From Vespa crabro (lineage: Eukaryota > Arthropoda > Insecta > Hymenoptera > Vespidae): a DNA stretch of 64,000 nucleotides. Shown here in pieces: positions 13,201 through 25,679 of this stretch (its first letter is position 1; each line of letters begins with the position of its first letter). Where the stretch lies: assembly GCF_910589235.1 (NCBI RefSeq), contig NC_060960.1:7409339-7473338 (forward strand), read 5' to 3'. Under the pieces are notes generated by a model. It saw nothing but the letters and a program-made list of their open reading frames with translations. It made no database searches and was not told where the DNA came from. Both the position numbers and the translations under genes were made by a program.

Positions 13201-13559
13201 TTTCGATCGATTCGATAGAGAATCCTTCGTTTAGTTGCATAGTCGTTCGACTCATTCCAGATTTCTTTGTGTCTCGAAAAAGGAGGTGAAGGTAACGATC
13301 TTTTCGACGAATATTTTAATGTTAAAAAAAAAAAAAAAAAAAAAAAAGAAAAAGAAATAAAAATATAACGTTATGTCTTATCACGATTATTTTGAAATTT
13401 AATATAATCGTAGATTGGAGATAATGTCTATTATATATATCATAAAATATTTAAATCGAATTTCTAAGAGTTACTGAAGGACGATACTGAAAGACTATCG
13501 TGTAATTACCGTACTACGAACGTAAATACTTATGTGGATTTACTTTTCCGCAAAAGAGA

Positions 13560-13700
13560 GAAGAGACGTCGGTGGCAAAGACACATGGCGGTTGTTCCGC
13601 GAGATCAACCGTTTATAGGCAATAACGCGTAATAGAGCCCACAACCACTTCTGCACTTCGAAGAAGATCGAAACCTTCGAGCGTTTTCCCTTAACAGTAT
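13560..13700. promoter_or_regulatory. Candidate conserved noncoding block
   Basis: ACATGGCGGTTGTTCC, CCGTTTATAGGCAATAACGCG and CACAACCACTTCTGC follow each other without repeats. AACCRC-type Runt sites and a TTTATAGG posterior-Hox-like site are present. Confidence 0.22.
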
Positions 13701-14024
13701 ATTCCAACGATGTCCTCTTGTCACGTCCACGTCTAAGAATCCTGATGGACCTTCCATACGATTCCTCTCGTTCGTACGCAGAAACGAGAGATACTTTTAC
13801 CTTCCGATCCTTTCCTTTGGACTTGGTGAATAGAAAGAAAGAATGATAGAACGAATTCCTTTATCTATTTTGTTCTCGAACAGAATAGGCTAGTGTAATA
13901 TGTCCGACGATTAAAATTTTTCGATTAGTCGAATACGAAGAAAAACAATGTATGAGAGGAAAGAGTCAAATCTGTTGGGGACATAAATCGATGAAGAAAG
14001 AAGTCGTTGCTCGGTAGCTGCTAG

Positions 14025-14203
14025 CCGACGATGGGCAACGTGAAGCTCGTGATTTATAATAACGCCGGAGGAATTAGGTCTCGATTAGTAAATAAGAAAA
14101 CGGGTTGCGTTTCTCTTCTTAAAGAGTGTACCAGGTCCCGGGGAGTCCAATTACACGGCTGGCGGCTTCTGCATTGTTTCACGGCCGCTGCTTGTTGGCC
14201 GAT

Positions 14204-14205
<2 letters not shown>
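14025..14205. promoter_or_regulatory. Candidate conserved noncoding block
   Basis: GATTTATAATAACGCCGGAG (near 14051) and a GC-rich run containing GGCTGGCGGCTTCTGC and CGGCCGCTGCTTG lie directly before a CT array. Unique sequence, no recognisable product. Confidence 0.22.
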
Positions 14206-14242
<37 letters not shown>

Positions 14243-15165
14243 TTCTTTCTCTTTCTCCCTCTCACTCTCTAACTATACTCCACTCCCTCTTCCAGCGGCA
14301 CTTCCTCCTCACTCTTTCTCATACACACAAACGTTCGCCTGTTTTCTCTTCTCTTTCTTTCAACCGCCACTGCGGACTTCCGCCAGCTCTCTGTTAGTCA
14401 GCATAGTGATCTCCCGAAGCTACCTAGACTCTGCACCCTACGAACTTAGATACCCGTTAATTTCTCGTAATCTGCACAACGATTACGCCAGTCGAGTTCT
14501 AGAAAATTTACCGTTTTCAAGGAACTCCTATATATCTTTTCTTGCACGATCGAATTCACAATCGAACATATTCATTAATCGAATTTTCGTTTCACACTTT
14601 TTACTCATTGTCAATCTGAAAATGATCATGTTCCTTATATCGTAAGATTGTCCGATTGAATTTTCTTCCCGTGTTTCTTTTTATCTTAATTTTTTTTCCT
14701 TCTTTCGAAAAGAAGATAAAGAAGAAGAAGAAGAAAAAAAAGAAAACTTACATTTCATTTCCGTGGTAACGTGAATGATAATTTGTAGGTATAACGCCGA
14801 ATATCCTTCGTTTTAGCACGCAATTTGTGGGGAACGCTTTTTACTGCGCTCAACCACGCGACCAACGAGCAATTAGCGGTCGGAAGAGCGCGGATAATTT
14901 TCCGTCGTTTCACAGAAGTAACACGGATCATAATAAGTTGACGCAATATATGCCGCTTTACTTATATACGTTAATACACTAAGAGATATTTACCGTGATT
15001 TCACCGATAAAAGAAAATTAATATTGTTAATGTAGAACGGCTCTTTAAACGTTCCGCTTACGGATTTTCTATATCTACCGCGAAGTCTTTTAATTAATTT
15101 CATCTCGTAATCACGTTAGATTCTTGATGCATCTAATTGATCGAATTAACTTTTTATTGTTACAG

Positions 15166-15233
15166 GTAAGAACCTTTTGAAATTTATACAACGTCTTCTA
15201 CCTTCGTGAAATCAACGTTCCTTCTGCCACCCG
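15166..15233 (+). other. Candidate noncoding mini-exon with recursive (ratcheting) splice site
   Basis: CTTTTTATTGTTACAG|GTAAGAAC places a good acceptor directly against a near-consensus donor. The cut is between 15165 and 15166. A possible branch point, GAATTAAC, lies about 20 bases upstream. A second donor, CCCG|GTGAGT, follows at 15233/15234 and would define a 68-base exon. The exon has no ATG, as expected for a leader exon. Juxtaposed acceptor-donor sites that remove very long introns stepwise are established for Drosophila Ubx and reported for Antp. Here it is inferred from sequence alone. Confidence 0.4.
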
Positions 15234-16950
15234 GTGAGTTTGTAAATTTTCTTGTTTGTCGAATCTCATAAAAGCATCGTTAAGAACGTTCATGGTGTCA
15301 GATAATTGAAGAATTTGAATTTTGTCATTAGCCTCATTTTAATAATTGATAAATGTACGTGTAAACGAACAGGTTTTGTTTGAATAATTAAAATCAATAA
15401 AGATATAATTCATGATACAATTTGGATGATTATTTTGAAATTTCATCAATTCGAGAAAGCAAGAAAAAAAAAAATATTATGGAAATAAAAAAGAAATTTG
15501 TTGAATCATTCGAAATTAAAAATAAGAATAGATTGAGATACGTGAATGCTTCGTAAAAGAAGAATCAGTTGGCTCGCACCATTTTCGTTCTCAACACATC
15601 GTTCTACGATGGCACGACTCGCCCGGATATATCTCGTTATTTTCAATGGCCGATCGGCATTAGACATCTTTCTTTATTTGCTTTTACGTTTCAACAATTC
15701 CTTACCATGCATTGATATTTTATCAAGACGAAACGATCTGATCCTGTCACTATAAATTTTTCACTTTGGAGCAATCCAAATAACCCAATAATAATAATAA
15801 TAATAAAAAAAAAAAAAAAAAAAAAAGAAAGAAAAAAGAAAAAAAAACCTCATCGTAATGTAGAACACAAAAAAAAAAAAAGAAAAGAAGGGACACGAAC
15901 GAACATGCATTGCACACTGTTAGATCTTCTGAACTATTTATGTTATTTCCTGCCTAGCTTCATGTTAGAGTTAGATATATATCGTGGTCTATTCGCATCG
16001 AGAGCAGCCGACATAGGAGTGTATAAAAGTACCAGTACTTGCGCGTGAGAGAGTTCTGACGAAGAGAGAAGAAGATGAAGAACCCATTTTAGAGGCAGAA
16101 AGAGAGAGAGAGAGAGAGAAAAAGAGAGAGAGAAAGAAAGAGAGAGAGTCTGATGTGGAGTGTCAGTTGATAGGTTTACGATAGCTGCCGAAAGATTGAC
16201 GGCCGAATCCGTCAGCAGTTCTCTACGCGTGGACGCACTCGGGATTTTCTGCAATTTTCCTGTCGGTCTTCGGCGCTCGTAGGCCAAGCACGTTCTTTCA
16301 AGGTTCGAAAGCTCGGCATTCAATTCGATTCGCGTATCTCAACTTCGCGGGGCTCGAGTAGGCTTTCACTGAAAATACGAGATTGCGTGAATTCGCGATC
16401 ATCTCTGAGGCGAGCTCGATTTCTTTTTTGTCTTTCTTTTTTCTTTTCTCTCTTTCTTTCTTTCTCTCTATTTTAAAAACTCACCAACATAGTCCATTAA
16501 TTTGTGTTCGCTGTCATCTAAATTTCTAAAAAATAAAAAAATAATACTATGACATCTGACAAATCTATCTAATACGATTGTGTAACGTTGTTGAAAACGT
16601 TGAAGGAATAGCAATAATTTGTTCAATGAAATAATGAAATGGCAAAACGAAAATGAAACGCATCGTTAGAAACTTTCCCACAAACGATAAATCACGCTCT
16701 AACGAGGTAGAGATTTTCTTTTCTTTTTTTTTTTTTTTTTTTTTTTTTTTCTTTAGACGATCCAATTAAAAGTCATCCTAAAGAAATAGATTATCTAAAA
16801 CTAGGAGCAAAGAGAAAGAATAAAGGCTTCGCGCGTACGAATATCTGGTCGATATACATACATATGTATAACGAGCTGTGTTCACCGAACGCCTTCGTAC
16901 CTTTGTTGACGTACAAAGGAACGGCGTGACAGTCCAGCCCTTCTCTTCTT
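15234..16950. other. Noncoding DNA with a TATA-like site
   Basis: AT-rich to about 15940, with a poly-A/GAAA tract at 15800-15890. At 16022-16029 there is TATAAAAG in GC-richer context, followed by a GA tract (16097-16148) and a unique block (16150-16420). That order is compatible with a core promoter and leader, but no initiator match lies about 30 bases downstream. Poly-T at 16721-16751. Confidence 0.35.
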
Positions 16951-16978
16951 GCTGTTCTCCAGGGTTGAAAGAGAGGAC

Positions 16979-16979
<1 letters not shown>

Positions 16980-17036
<57 letters not shown>

Positions 17037-17070
17037 AGAGAAAGAGAAAGAGAGAGAGAGAGAGAGAGAG
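16980..17070. repeat. (GA)n array
   Basis: GA repeats with AAAG interruptions, immediately before the AGC array and the GC-rich block. Confidence 0.95.
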
Positions 17071-17079
17071 CATCGACAC

Positions 17080-18630
17080 GAAGAGAAGCAGCAGCAGCAG
17101 CAGCAGTAGCATAGCGAATATTACGGGGGCGTCGAGGTGGAGGGAGAGTCGTTGGAGGATAAAGAGGGAGAGAGGGGAGAAGACGTAACTCAACGCATGT
17201 GCACAGGGCGCCTCGCGTCGCGGCGCTCTGGCTCCCGCCGTCGGAGGCTGCGAGAAATCGAGTCGTCGCTCGGAATTCGCGGATCAGAGTGGTCGCATCT
17301 CTCGTTAAAGGCATACTAACGTGCTGTGTATCGTAAGCTCCGCGGTAAGCTCCGCGGCGTTTCATGGGAATCGACGGAACTGCCGGCGTCCCGACGCTGG
17401 CTGTCGACGCGTACGCGACGAGAAAGAAAGTGATCGTGTTTTTTAACGAGGACGATGACAAGGATAACGTTGAGCGATCGGTGACGAACGATATCACATT
17501 TGGATCTTGGATACCCTGTTCGCGGTATGTTTTAGATATAAACGAAGAAGATGAGAAAATCAAAAATCGGCAGGGAACAAGTCCGTTGAATTTCTTTGCT
17601 CGAGGGGAACCAATGCCGATCGTTCGTCTAACGAGAGAACGAAGGTGCAACGAGACTCGCAGGACGACTATCGGCCATCGCGAAAGGCAGGACTCTTCGA
17701 GGAGGAGCGAGTCTCTCGGTTAATGGATCTCGAGAGGAGTACGAGTACGTCCAAGAGTAGACGTATCGATAGTGCCTGATTTCACTTGGAAGGAAGGAAG
17801 GAAGGAAAGAAGGAAGAAACGAAGGAAGGAAGGAAGGACCAAAAAGAAGAGAGTGTTACGTGTCTTTACGAGAAGAAGAGAGTAAATCGATTCGAGGCGA
17901 ACCAAGGAACAAATTGACCGTTCGTTCGCATGACTCCGTAGGATAACAGCTCGCTTATTTTTTATTATTATTCATTGGCAACGCTCGGCAGAAATAATTG
18001 CGAATATCATTTACAATACCGACGGGTATCCAATGGTGTCAAGAGTGTCTCGTTAAATTTCGAAAGAAAGTACTCGTGCGAAAGAGAAAGCCGGTGGTGA
18101 GTGATAAGGGAAGAAGAAGGGTGATATGGTGAATGGACTTGTTTGGACGCGTTGCTACCAGGTAGAGGAAAGAGAGGCAGCTAGGAGGACAGGTACTCGG
18201 TCGATGGTGTTGTCTTTGTCATCGTTAACGACGAGGAGTGTCGGTGATCGCGTGGCGGACGTTCCGGTCCTAGTTGTTATCTTTCTCGGCGCTGGTCCGA
18301 GGTCGGAGCAAACGGAAGAAGCAGAGGAAGAGGAGGAGGAGGCGGCTGCGGCGGTGGTGGTGGTGGTGGTAGTGGTGTTGGTGAGCCGAGAACTCTCGAG
18401 GAAGTATCAACCACGACGGGGCCCAGCTCCGGGCCGAAGACAGGGCCCTCGGTGCAGGGACGCGAAAAGGAACGTCACCCGGAGGGGGAAGCCGAGATCG
18501 GCTTAGCAGCCGCATCAGCAACGGCCCTGAAACCACAGGGGAGAGGTCCTACCCCCTTACAAAGGGGGACGCAAACCGGGACCGGGAGGCGACCGAGACG
18601 ACGAAGACGCCGGAAAAAGAAGCGACGGAG
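17080..18630 (+). promoter_or_regulatory. GC-rich block, candidate Antp leader exon or promoter region
   Basis: This is the most GC-rich part of the window. It includes an AGC array (17088-17106), a perfect 12-base tandem duplication with donor-like GTAAGC (17333-17356), GGAA (17789-17840) and GGT (18354-18381) arrays, and a CpG-rich stretch (18400-18660). It ends in two donors 13 bases apart, GGAG|GTGAGC (18630) and CGAG|GTGAGC (18643). The frames are Arg/Glu/Val-rich and match no known family, so I read it as untranslated. In Drosophila Antp has two promoters tens of kilobases apart; this could be the distal one, but no RNA evidence is available. Confidence 0.33.
17333..17356. repeat. Perfect 12-base tandem duplication with donor-like start
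   Basis: GTAAGCTCCGCG occurs twice in a row (17333-17344 and 17345-17356). Each copy begins with a 5'-splice-site-like GTAAGC. Confidence 0.8.
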
Positions 18631-18687
18631 GTGAGCCACCGAGGTGAGCGAACCTCCGAAACACAACACACACTTCTTCTCCTCTTC

Positions 18688-18727
18688 CTACTCCTCTTCT
18701 TCTTCTTCTTCTTCTTCTTCTTCTTCC
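18688..18727. repeat. (TTC)n array
   Basis: TTC run that follows the tandem donors at 18631 and 18644. Confidence 0.9.
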
Positions 18728-19418
18728 TCCGTTTTTTCTTCTCTTACTCGATCCAATCTCTTTTCCCTCTCGACATGAGATTTCGTTGATAAAATCAGAA
18801 CATCGTTGGACGTAGTCCAAGTTTGCTTGTTTTCTGAACAACTTCTCCTAGTTCCGATGAGTGAGAAGTGACTAGACTATACAGGATGACGAAGTCATAT
18901 TTTTTCGATGATCTAGAAAAGTATAATATATTTATTCTCGTTGGTTATAACAGCTCGAGCCAGATTCAAAACTCATGCTCCTAGAATTTTAGATAAACTT
19001 GTTCGTCGAAAGATCGAGCGTCTCGAAAGAAAAAAAAAAAAAAAAAAAAAAAAAGAAAAGAACAAAAATAATGCGATCGGATCAAAGGACCGACACCGGG
19101 AACCATATTTTCCCGCTAGAGTCCAGGGGTAGTAAATAAGCGAAGAAAATATGTACTCAGCGGCTTGCTTTGGAGAATGAACTAAGACGAACTGTGATAT
19201 CTCTCTCTCTCTCTCTCTCTTTCTCCCTCTCTCTCTCTCTCACTCTCTTCTTTCTCTTTCGTATACAGTAGCTCGTCCGCAGGAATAATTTATCGTCGAG
19301 AAATATTCGAATACGAATGCGAGCTCTTTCTCTCTTTCTCTCTATTTCTCTCATTTCGTCGCGAAGGAGAGCGAATGCGTAAACGATGATTCCAAAACGA
19401 GGATATGAGAGTACGGGA

Positions 19419-19421
<3 letters not shown>

Positions 19422-19478
<57 letters not shown>
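19422..19478. repeat. (GA)n array
   Basis: Uninterrupted GA run. Confidence 0.95.
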
Positions 19479-19483
<5 letters not shown>

Positions 19484-20099
19484 TTATGATAAAACGAACG
19501 ATATATGAGAGATAACGTGACGTTTAAATTAACGCCGAAGCAGGACGCGCGACACGCTTCGAATGTCACATTACGAGCACCTATCCGACTACTACGCCGG
19601 ATCAATGGCCCCAGCCAAAATTCGTTAGCCGTTTTCCGCTTATTCATCGAAAGCCTCGCGGCCGTCGATGAAACGTCCACGCGATAACCGACACAACTAT
19701 CCGATTTGTCTGTAAAATTTTTTTCAGGGCCAATCGTTTCTCTTATCGGGTTAACCTTTGTACATTAAACTTATTGAACATTTCTCACGTTTACAAATTT
19801 TATATTCTTATTCGTATAATTAAGTTCGAGGTAGATTGTTTCATGAAGAAAAAGAAAAAAAGTTTTGTCGGCATCGTGACTGATAATTATGTATATTTTT
19901 CTTTTCCTTTTTTTCTTTTTTTTCCTTAGTAACAAACCCAGAAAAAGAAAAAGGAAAAAAAAAAAAGAAAGAAACATTGAACCACAAAGCATTTAATTAA
20001 AATTTTAACGAAATAGACGGACATAGGAAACAGGATTAAAATATTTGCTTTAACAGTCCTTAACTACACGAGGCTAAATTTAGAATTATCGCGATTCCG

Positions 20100-20310
20100 T
20101 TTAAGTTAAGGAGCGTCGCGTTTCGCGTTTCCTTTAGCCGAGGGCAGGTCGACTTGGTGTCAGCGATTAATTATGAGAAATTACGCGTTCCCGGAAAACT
20201 GAAATCGGTCGGCTCACGAAGCGTGGAATATAAGTATGTGGGGGCCGCGTGCCTGAAACGTTCGGTAATTCGCTAACCGCTCTTAATTGTAATTGTTTCG
20301 CGGTAGATTC
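20100..20310. promoter_or_regulatory. Candidate conserved noncoding block with Hox-type core
   Basis: Contains GCGATTAATTATGAG (20163-20177), CTTAATTGTAATTG (20282-20295) and GGAATATAAGTATGTGG in GC-balanced single-copy DNA. A homeodomain-responsive element is plausible. Confidence 0.22.
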
Positions 20311-21592
20311 CGGAGTGGCATCGCGCGGCCCGATGCAAAAACGCAAATTCCAACGTTAAACGCGATACACCGTTCTTCTTGCGTCGACTCCGTTCCATTC
20401 TTGTTCTCTTTTCAACCATTCTCCGAGTCTCCACCACCGGCGTCGAAGCCGAACTCGTTTGAACGTTTCCTTCGTGGCGTCCGACAACGCGTCACAATCT
20501 CGTTTTTCGTTCGACGCGACAACAACAAATTTCATCGACGTGCCAATCGAATGCCGACGGCTACTTTTGACTCCCCGGAACGTAATACGCGGAGAAATAT
20601 TTATTGGAAAAAAATCTTTGGTCCTTCGGTGAAACTTTTGTATCATTTCCATCATTTTATTTCGTGGTTAAAATCTTATCTTATTAGGATTCGAACTTGT
20701 CATTTGAAATATATCTTATCGGACCGTATTCAACATATTTTCCATAAATGGATTTATTTTATTTTATTTTTAAATCCCTCATTTGCATGGACGATTATTT
20801 TAATTAAAGTGAATGTTATGGGAGAAATCATACGGCAAAAAAAAATGTATACGTGATATCTGACTCATCACGTTCGGTACGAAGAAAGGCACTCACATTT
20901 TACTCGACACCATCGCAGAACGTAAAAGCAACCTAAATCGTCGACCCAGAATTCTTTGAGCAAATTGCCCATTTGACCTGAGAAGCGAGGAAAGCCAGGC
21001 GAAACCGACACACAAATTAAATCTCCCTGCCGGTACTATGTAAGAGCCAATCGTTCGATGCATCGACAACTACGAGTACGAATCGCTTCTTTCCTACGTC
21101 AAGAAATCAACCTATTGCCGTTGCAACATCGTACACTCTGATTCTACATACGTACGTCCAAGACGTCGAATCGTAGAAACGAACATCGGACGCGTAATAA
21201 ATAAACCGGTTTAATCCTTCGAGTGCCAAGCAACGTGATTGCGCTCGTTCTAACACTTATGAAATTTATCGCGAATGATGCGGTGCTCAGTTTGTAAAGT
21301 ATCGTCGATAAATCCTTTAGATAATCTATAGCTAACTAACTTAAATGATTTTCTCTACGATTTCGCAGTATTCTTTAAAATTTCATAGAACTTTTAACGC
21401 GTTTGTATAAATGTCAACGAAAAAAGAAAGGAAGAAAAAAAAAAAGAAAGAAAAAAAAAGAAAAGGAAGAAATAGAACCTATTTTTTTTTCGCGCCCATG
21501 TGGTCGATCGATTTTCACTGACGTTTACAGAATCCTTGAAAAAAAAACACTGAAATAAAGAGAAAGAGGGAAAAATAACCCTTCGAGAGGAA

Positions 21593-21633
<41 letters not shown>

Positions 21634-22042
21634 TACTTCACCAAAAATTCACACCGAAGGGCCGAAGAACGAGGGTTCGAACTACGTCGAATAATCGTAA
21701 TTGTACAAACGAAATGAGTTTCTACGCCATGCTGTTTTTTTTGTCGCAAATGTCACTTTCTGTCGAGTCACGGTTGGGCGCGGCGACGGTGGTGGTAGAA
21801 TCCTTAGCCCGAAGGAAGGAGAAGGATGCTGGTTGGTCGTTCGAGGGGGTCCCGTTGCGTCGCATCCCTTCCGTTTGCGACAGAAGGGCCGGTGGAACAT
21901 TCGAAATGGCTAGAGGGAGAAGGGAGAGGAAGGAAGGGGGAGGGTTGGTCGGCAGGAAACGAACACTGGAGAAGGAGGGAGGGGGCGATAGGAAAATTTG
22001 ATGGAGGATGGCATTGACGTTCGAGGGGAGAAGTGAAATGAA

Positions 22043-22060
22043 AGAGAGAGACAGACATAC

Positions 22061-22112
<52 letters not shown>
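22043..22112. repeat. (GA)n array
   Basis: GA run with ACAGACA interruptions at its left end. Confidence 0.95.
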
Positions 22113-22117
<5 letters not shown>

Positions 22118-23399
22118 GTGACGAGATAGAGGAGGGTGCGGAGGAGGGTGGACTATCAATGATGCGTTAGACCACGTCACACCGTGGAACGCATCTGCCG
22201 CCATGTGCCGTCATATATATTATCTTAGCGATACGTCAATTCGACCGCTGATCATTATACTGATTACCACGCAGGCACGCAAACCGCCCCGCATGTGTGC
22301 GGGTTCTCATGCCTCTGGATATTAATATACCTACCCGTACTCTCTCGTCTATCTGTCTGAGATCGTTGTTGCATAATGAAAAGAACCTTCTTGGGTCAGA
22401 TAAGAAATCCTAAGCCAACTATTCATGTCCTTTCTCTCTCCTTCTTCTTCTTCTTCTTTTTCTATGTATTCGCCTGTCCTCATCTTTTTGCTCTTTCCTT
22501 CGATTCTGTTCTCCGAAGACGAGCAAGAATTTCGATTCGATCTAACATTCTGTTACGAAAGGGAAACTCTCTCCCTATCTCTCTCTCTCTCTCTCTTATA
22601 GATTTGTTTTCCTTTTTCATTACGTTCTAAAACAGATTCATAATTTTCCAATAATTTGTTTGTCTAAATAGAAAATCTAGAAAGTCGCTCATACACGAGC
22701 GTTAGCTTCATAAATTTGAATTAACTTTCCATGGAATTTCATCGATAAGTTCTCGTACGTGTTTCATCGAGAGAGACGCGGAAGCGTTTTCATCCTGTCA
22801 TACAAAAGAGAAGAAGGATAAGGCGGAAGAGGATGGCGAGCGGAGATAGTTAGTTGGGAAGGAAAAGAAAGAAGAAAATAGAGAGAGAGAGAGAGAAAGG
22901 GCAAAGACGAAGACGGTAGAAGTTGAAAGAGAAGTGTAAAGCGTGCGTAAGGCCCCGAGCCGAGCTGAGCCGAGCGCGGCCATAAATTTTGATATTATAC
23001 ACGAGGCCTCCATGGCTCGTCGAGAAAGCGGAAGGGGGATAGCCTGCCGGTGACGCAACCAACAATGCTCTCACGAGCTTTTAACTTTCTTTTTTCGGTC
23101 CTTCGCCACGACAATGGCCCGTACGTTCTTGCACAAACTTTCCCCGATTTCCCGTCCGAACGATGCGGGGACACAAAGGACAACGAGGAGGAGAACGCGG
23201 AGATCCCGCTTGCGGAGGAACGTCACCGCAAGGTGTCTCTCCCCTCTCTTTCTCCCTAACCACCTCTCTCTCTCTCTCTTCCCTCATTTCGTTTCGAAAA
23301 CTCTGTAATAGCAAATAGGTCCTGACGCAGGCAGATTTATGTCCTATCTACGGTGCGATCTTGTTAACAGGCTTGATCGTCCCTCTCTTTCCGCTTTCC

Positions 23400-23474
23400 T
23401 TCCTTTCTTCCTTCTTTCCTTTCTTCCTTCCTTCCTTCCTTCCTTCCTTCCTTCCTTTCTTCTTTCCTTCCTTC
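23400..23474. repeat. (TTCC)n array
   Basis: Tetranucleotide TTCC units with T insertions. Confidence 0.92.
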
Positions 23475-23917
23475 TCTTATTTGGCTTTCTACGCGGTACT
23501 ACCAGATCGATGAAATATAACGTTAGAGCGTAAGTCGATGTTAGAGAGCTACCTAGGAAACTCTGCCATCCGTACTTCTTTACCTCTCGTTGAATCTTCC
23601 CGACTCGACGGGAACGAAGATACATGGTGCTACGTCATTCTTCATTTGTTTCGTCACTATTTCTTTTCATTTTTTTTTTTTTTTCATTTTTCTTTGGTCA
23701 TGTTAAAAAGTATTATCTTACAAGAAAGAGAACCTACTACCTATAAGTATGTATATATATGTGTGTGTGTGTGTGTGTATGTGTGTGTATAGGTTTTTGT
23801 TAGATAAGTATACTTTATATATTTCTAAAGTAGATACGAACGTAGGGATTGTATATCAGAAAGGGGGAAAGAAATGACAGATTCAGTCGCTGAGAACTTG
23901 TCTTTTTTTTTCTTTCT

Positions 23918-23949
<32 letters not shown>

Positions 23950-25679
23950 TCCCTCGTTGTTCCATGGAACGTAGAAGTCACGTTCCTCGGTAAAATTCTT
24001 TCGACCGCAGAAAATTTCGTTGAACGAGTCGAGCGTCTGTGGTTCCAAAGCGCATTTTTATTTCGGGAACGGGCGAAGCGTATAACGCGGTCCCGCGTTC
24101 CCTTGTTATTTCTCGTATTTTCCATTGCGATAAATCAGCAGCGCCGACGGAAGGGCCTAAGGAAGTAGCACCGACGGAAGAGAGGGTGCACCACTCTGTC
24201 GGATACAAAAGTGAAACCATAGAGATAGCGGAAGTCAACATATTCGATAATTTATCGATGTAAACTACGAAGGAAATTCGAGACACCCTGTGTGCGTTTA
24301 AAAGAATTCCAAGGTTTCTCTATCGTTTGACAGAAATGTTAAATTGCTCTTGAGTCATCCACAAAATTATACACTTGTCTATCTTTACGTATTTCTTGCC
24401 TAATCGCCAAGCCAATATGAATTTGCCTGTATGACGAGTCAAAAAGTAACATCCAAAAATATTTCTTTTATAACTTCTTACCAAATATATTTGAAGAATT
24501 ATTTGACATTATTAAATACTTTATTTCTTTTAAGGAGAAAAAAAATAAAAAAAAAAAAGAAAAAAAAAAAGAAATAAATAAATAAATTAGAAGAAAGGTT
24601 ATTTCTTTTTTCTTTCTTTTTTTCGAACGATCGTAGAGAAACTTTTTTAAAGATTCCTCATATTTGACGGATTATTTTTACATCCATTTTTTTTTTTTTT
24701 TTTTAATGGGATAACGTAAACAAAAAAAATGCATGCAGCAGACATAACATAGAATTTTATTCGAATGATACATTGTCGAATATAATCAGACAGATGTTTC
24801 TCAATATAAATTTGCTTTGAATGAGTTCACGAAAATACAAGAAAGAGAATGAAAGAAATAGAGAAAGAGAGAGAGAGAAAGAGAGAAAGAAAAAGATAGA
24901 GGAGAAAAAGAAAGATAGAGACAGAAAGACGGAGATAAGTCGGGTATCGCGAATTCCCTATAATTTGTACGCCTCTGAATTATCGAAGTGTTGTCTGTCG
25001 GCAACTTTATATAAGCACGTGATTAATGAACGAACCTCGTTGTTAAACGATAATCGTTGTTACTTTCATCATATTGATACGTACGCTTCAAGCAGCGAAA
25101 AGTGTTGAAGAAGATATATATATATATATATATGTATCTATATATATATACGTATCTTATATATATTTGCATGCGTAATGAACGCGTCGGAAAGACGAAG
25201 ATTGCGTCTTTTGACGTCGTCGATATATATCGGCGATGATTAAATGAGTTTCTCATAAATACATATAGAGTCTCGAAAATCTTCTAAGATTAAACGTCCT
25301 TCCTCGAATTGTATTCGGACTTCGAAACGATAATCTCGGTGGGATGGTAGATAAATCGTATAATAATTCTAAGTATCGAGTTGTTTAAAGAAACAAGACA
25401 TTTATCTAGTAAGAAAGTCTAGGTAAATGGAATAAATTTGAATGAAGGCACAATTGTCCCTTTAAATGTCAGGAATAAAATTTATTGTAAATCCAAAGAT
25501 AGTTGAATATTCGCGGAAAGGTTTTGGCTATGGTCGTATCTTAATCCCTCGAGTACTGGTATATAGTATAACGGTGGTGGAAGTTAGCGTGGATCCATTA
25601 CGCAATGGGGAAACTCGTCCGTATTGTTTTCGAGCTTCTTAAATTCGAGTTATTTTCGAACGGAACGTTATAAGATGAA

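Larger units (their letters stand above)
12540..13285 (+). promoter_or_regulatory. Possible noncoding first exon or promoter region
   Basis: This is GC-richer single-copy sequence (12540-12780 and 12890-13100) interrupted by CT/TA and TTC arrays. It ends in overlapping donor-like sequences GAG|GTGAAG (13285) and AAG|GTAACG (13291). The layout would suit a leader exon of a long Hox transcript, with the 15166 mini-exon as the next acceptor. There is no TATA box at the expected place and no RNA evidence, so this is a weak call. Confidence 0.2.
13301..15165. other. Noncoding DNA with two candidate conserved blocks
   Basis: Two GC-richer single-copy blocks stand out: about 13560-13700 (GTTTATAGGCAATAACGCG near 13611) and about 14025-14205 (GATTTATAATAACGCC near 14051, then a GC-rich stretch ending in a CT array at 14209). 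The rest is AT-rich with a poly-A tract (13324-13347). The 204-residue frame starting at 14031 runs through the CT array and resembles no family I know. Confidence 0.45.

Noticed and set aside
16778..17650. 290-residue minus-strand frame
   Set aside because: Its middle is a long Ser-Leu repeat from GA arrays. The ends match no known family and lie in a GC-rich block better explained as untranslated sequence.
21670..21690. GGTTCGAAC-like tRNA B-box
   Set aside because: No A-box or cloverleaf arms at the right spacing upstream.
24430..24520. Possible transposon terminal sequence (AGTCAAAAAGTAACATCC)
   Set aside because: No matching inverted terminus or transposase fragment was found nearby.
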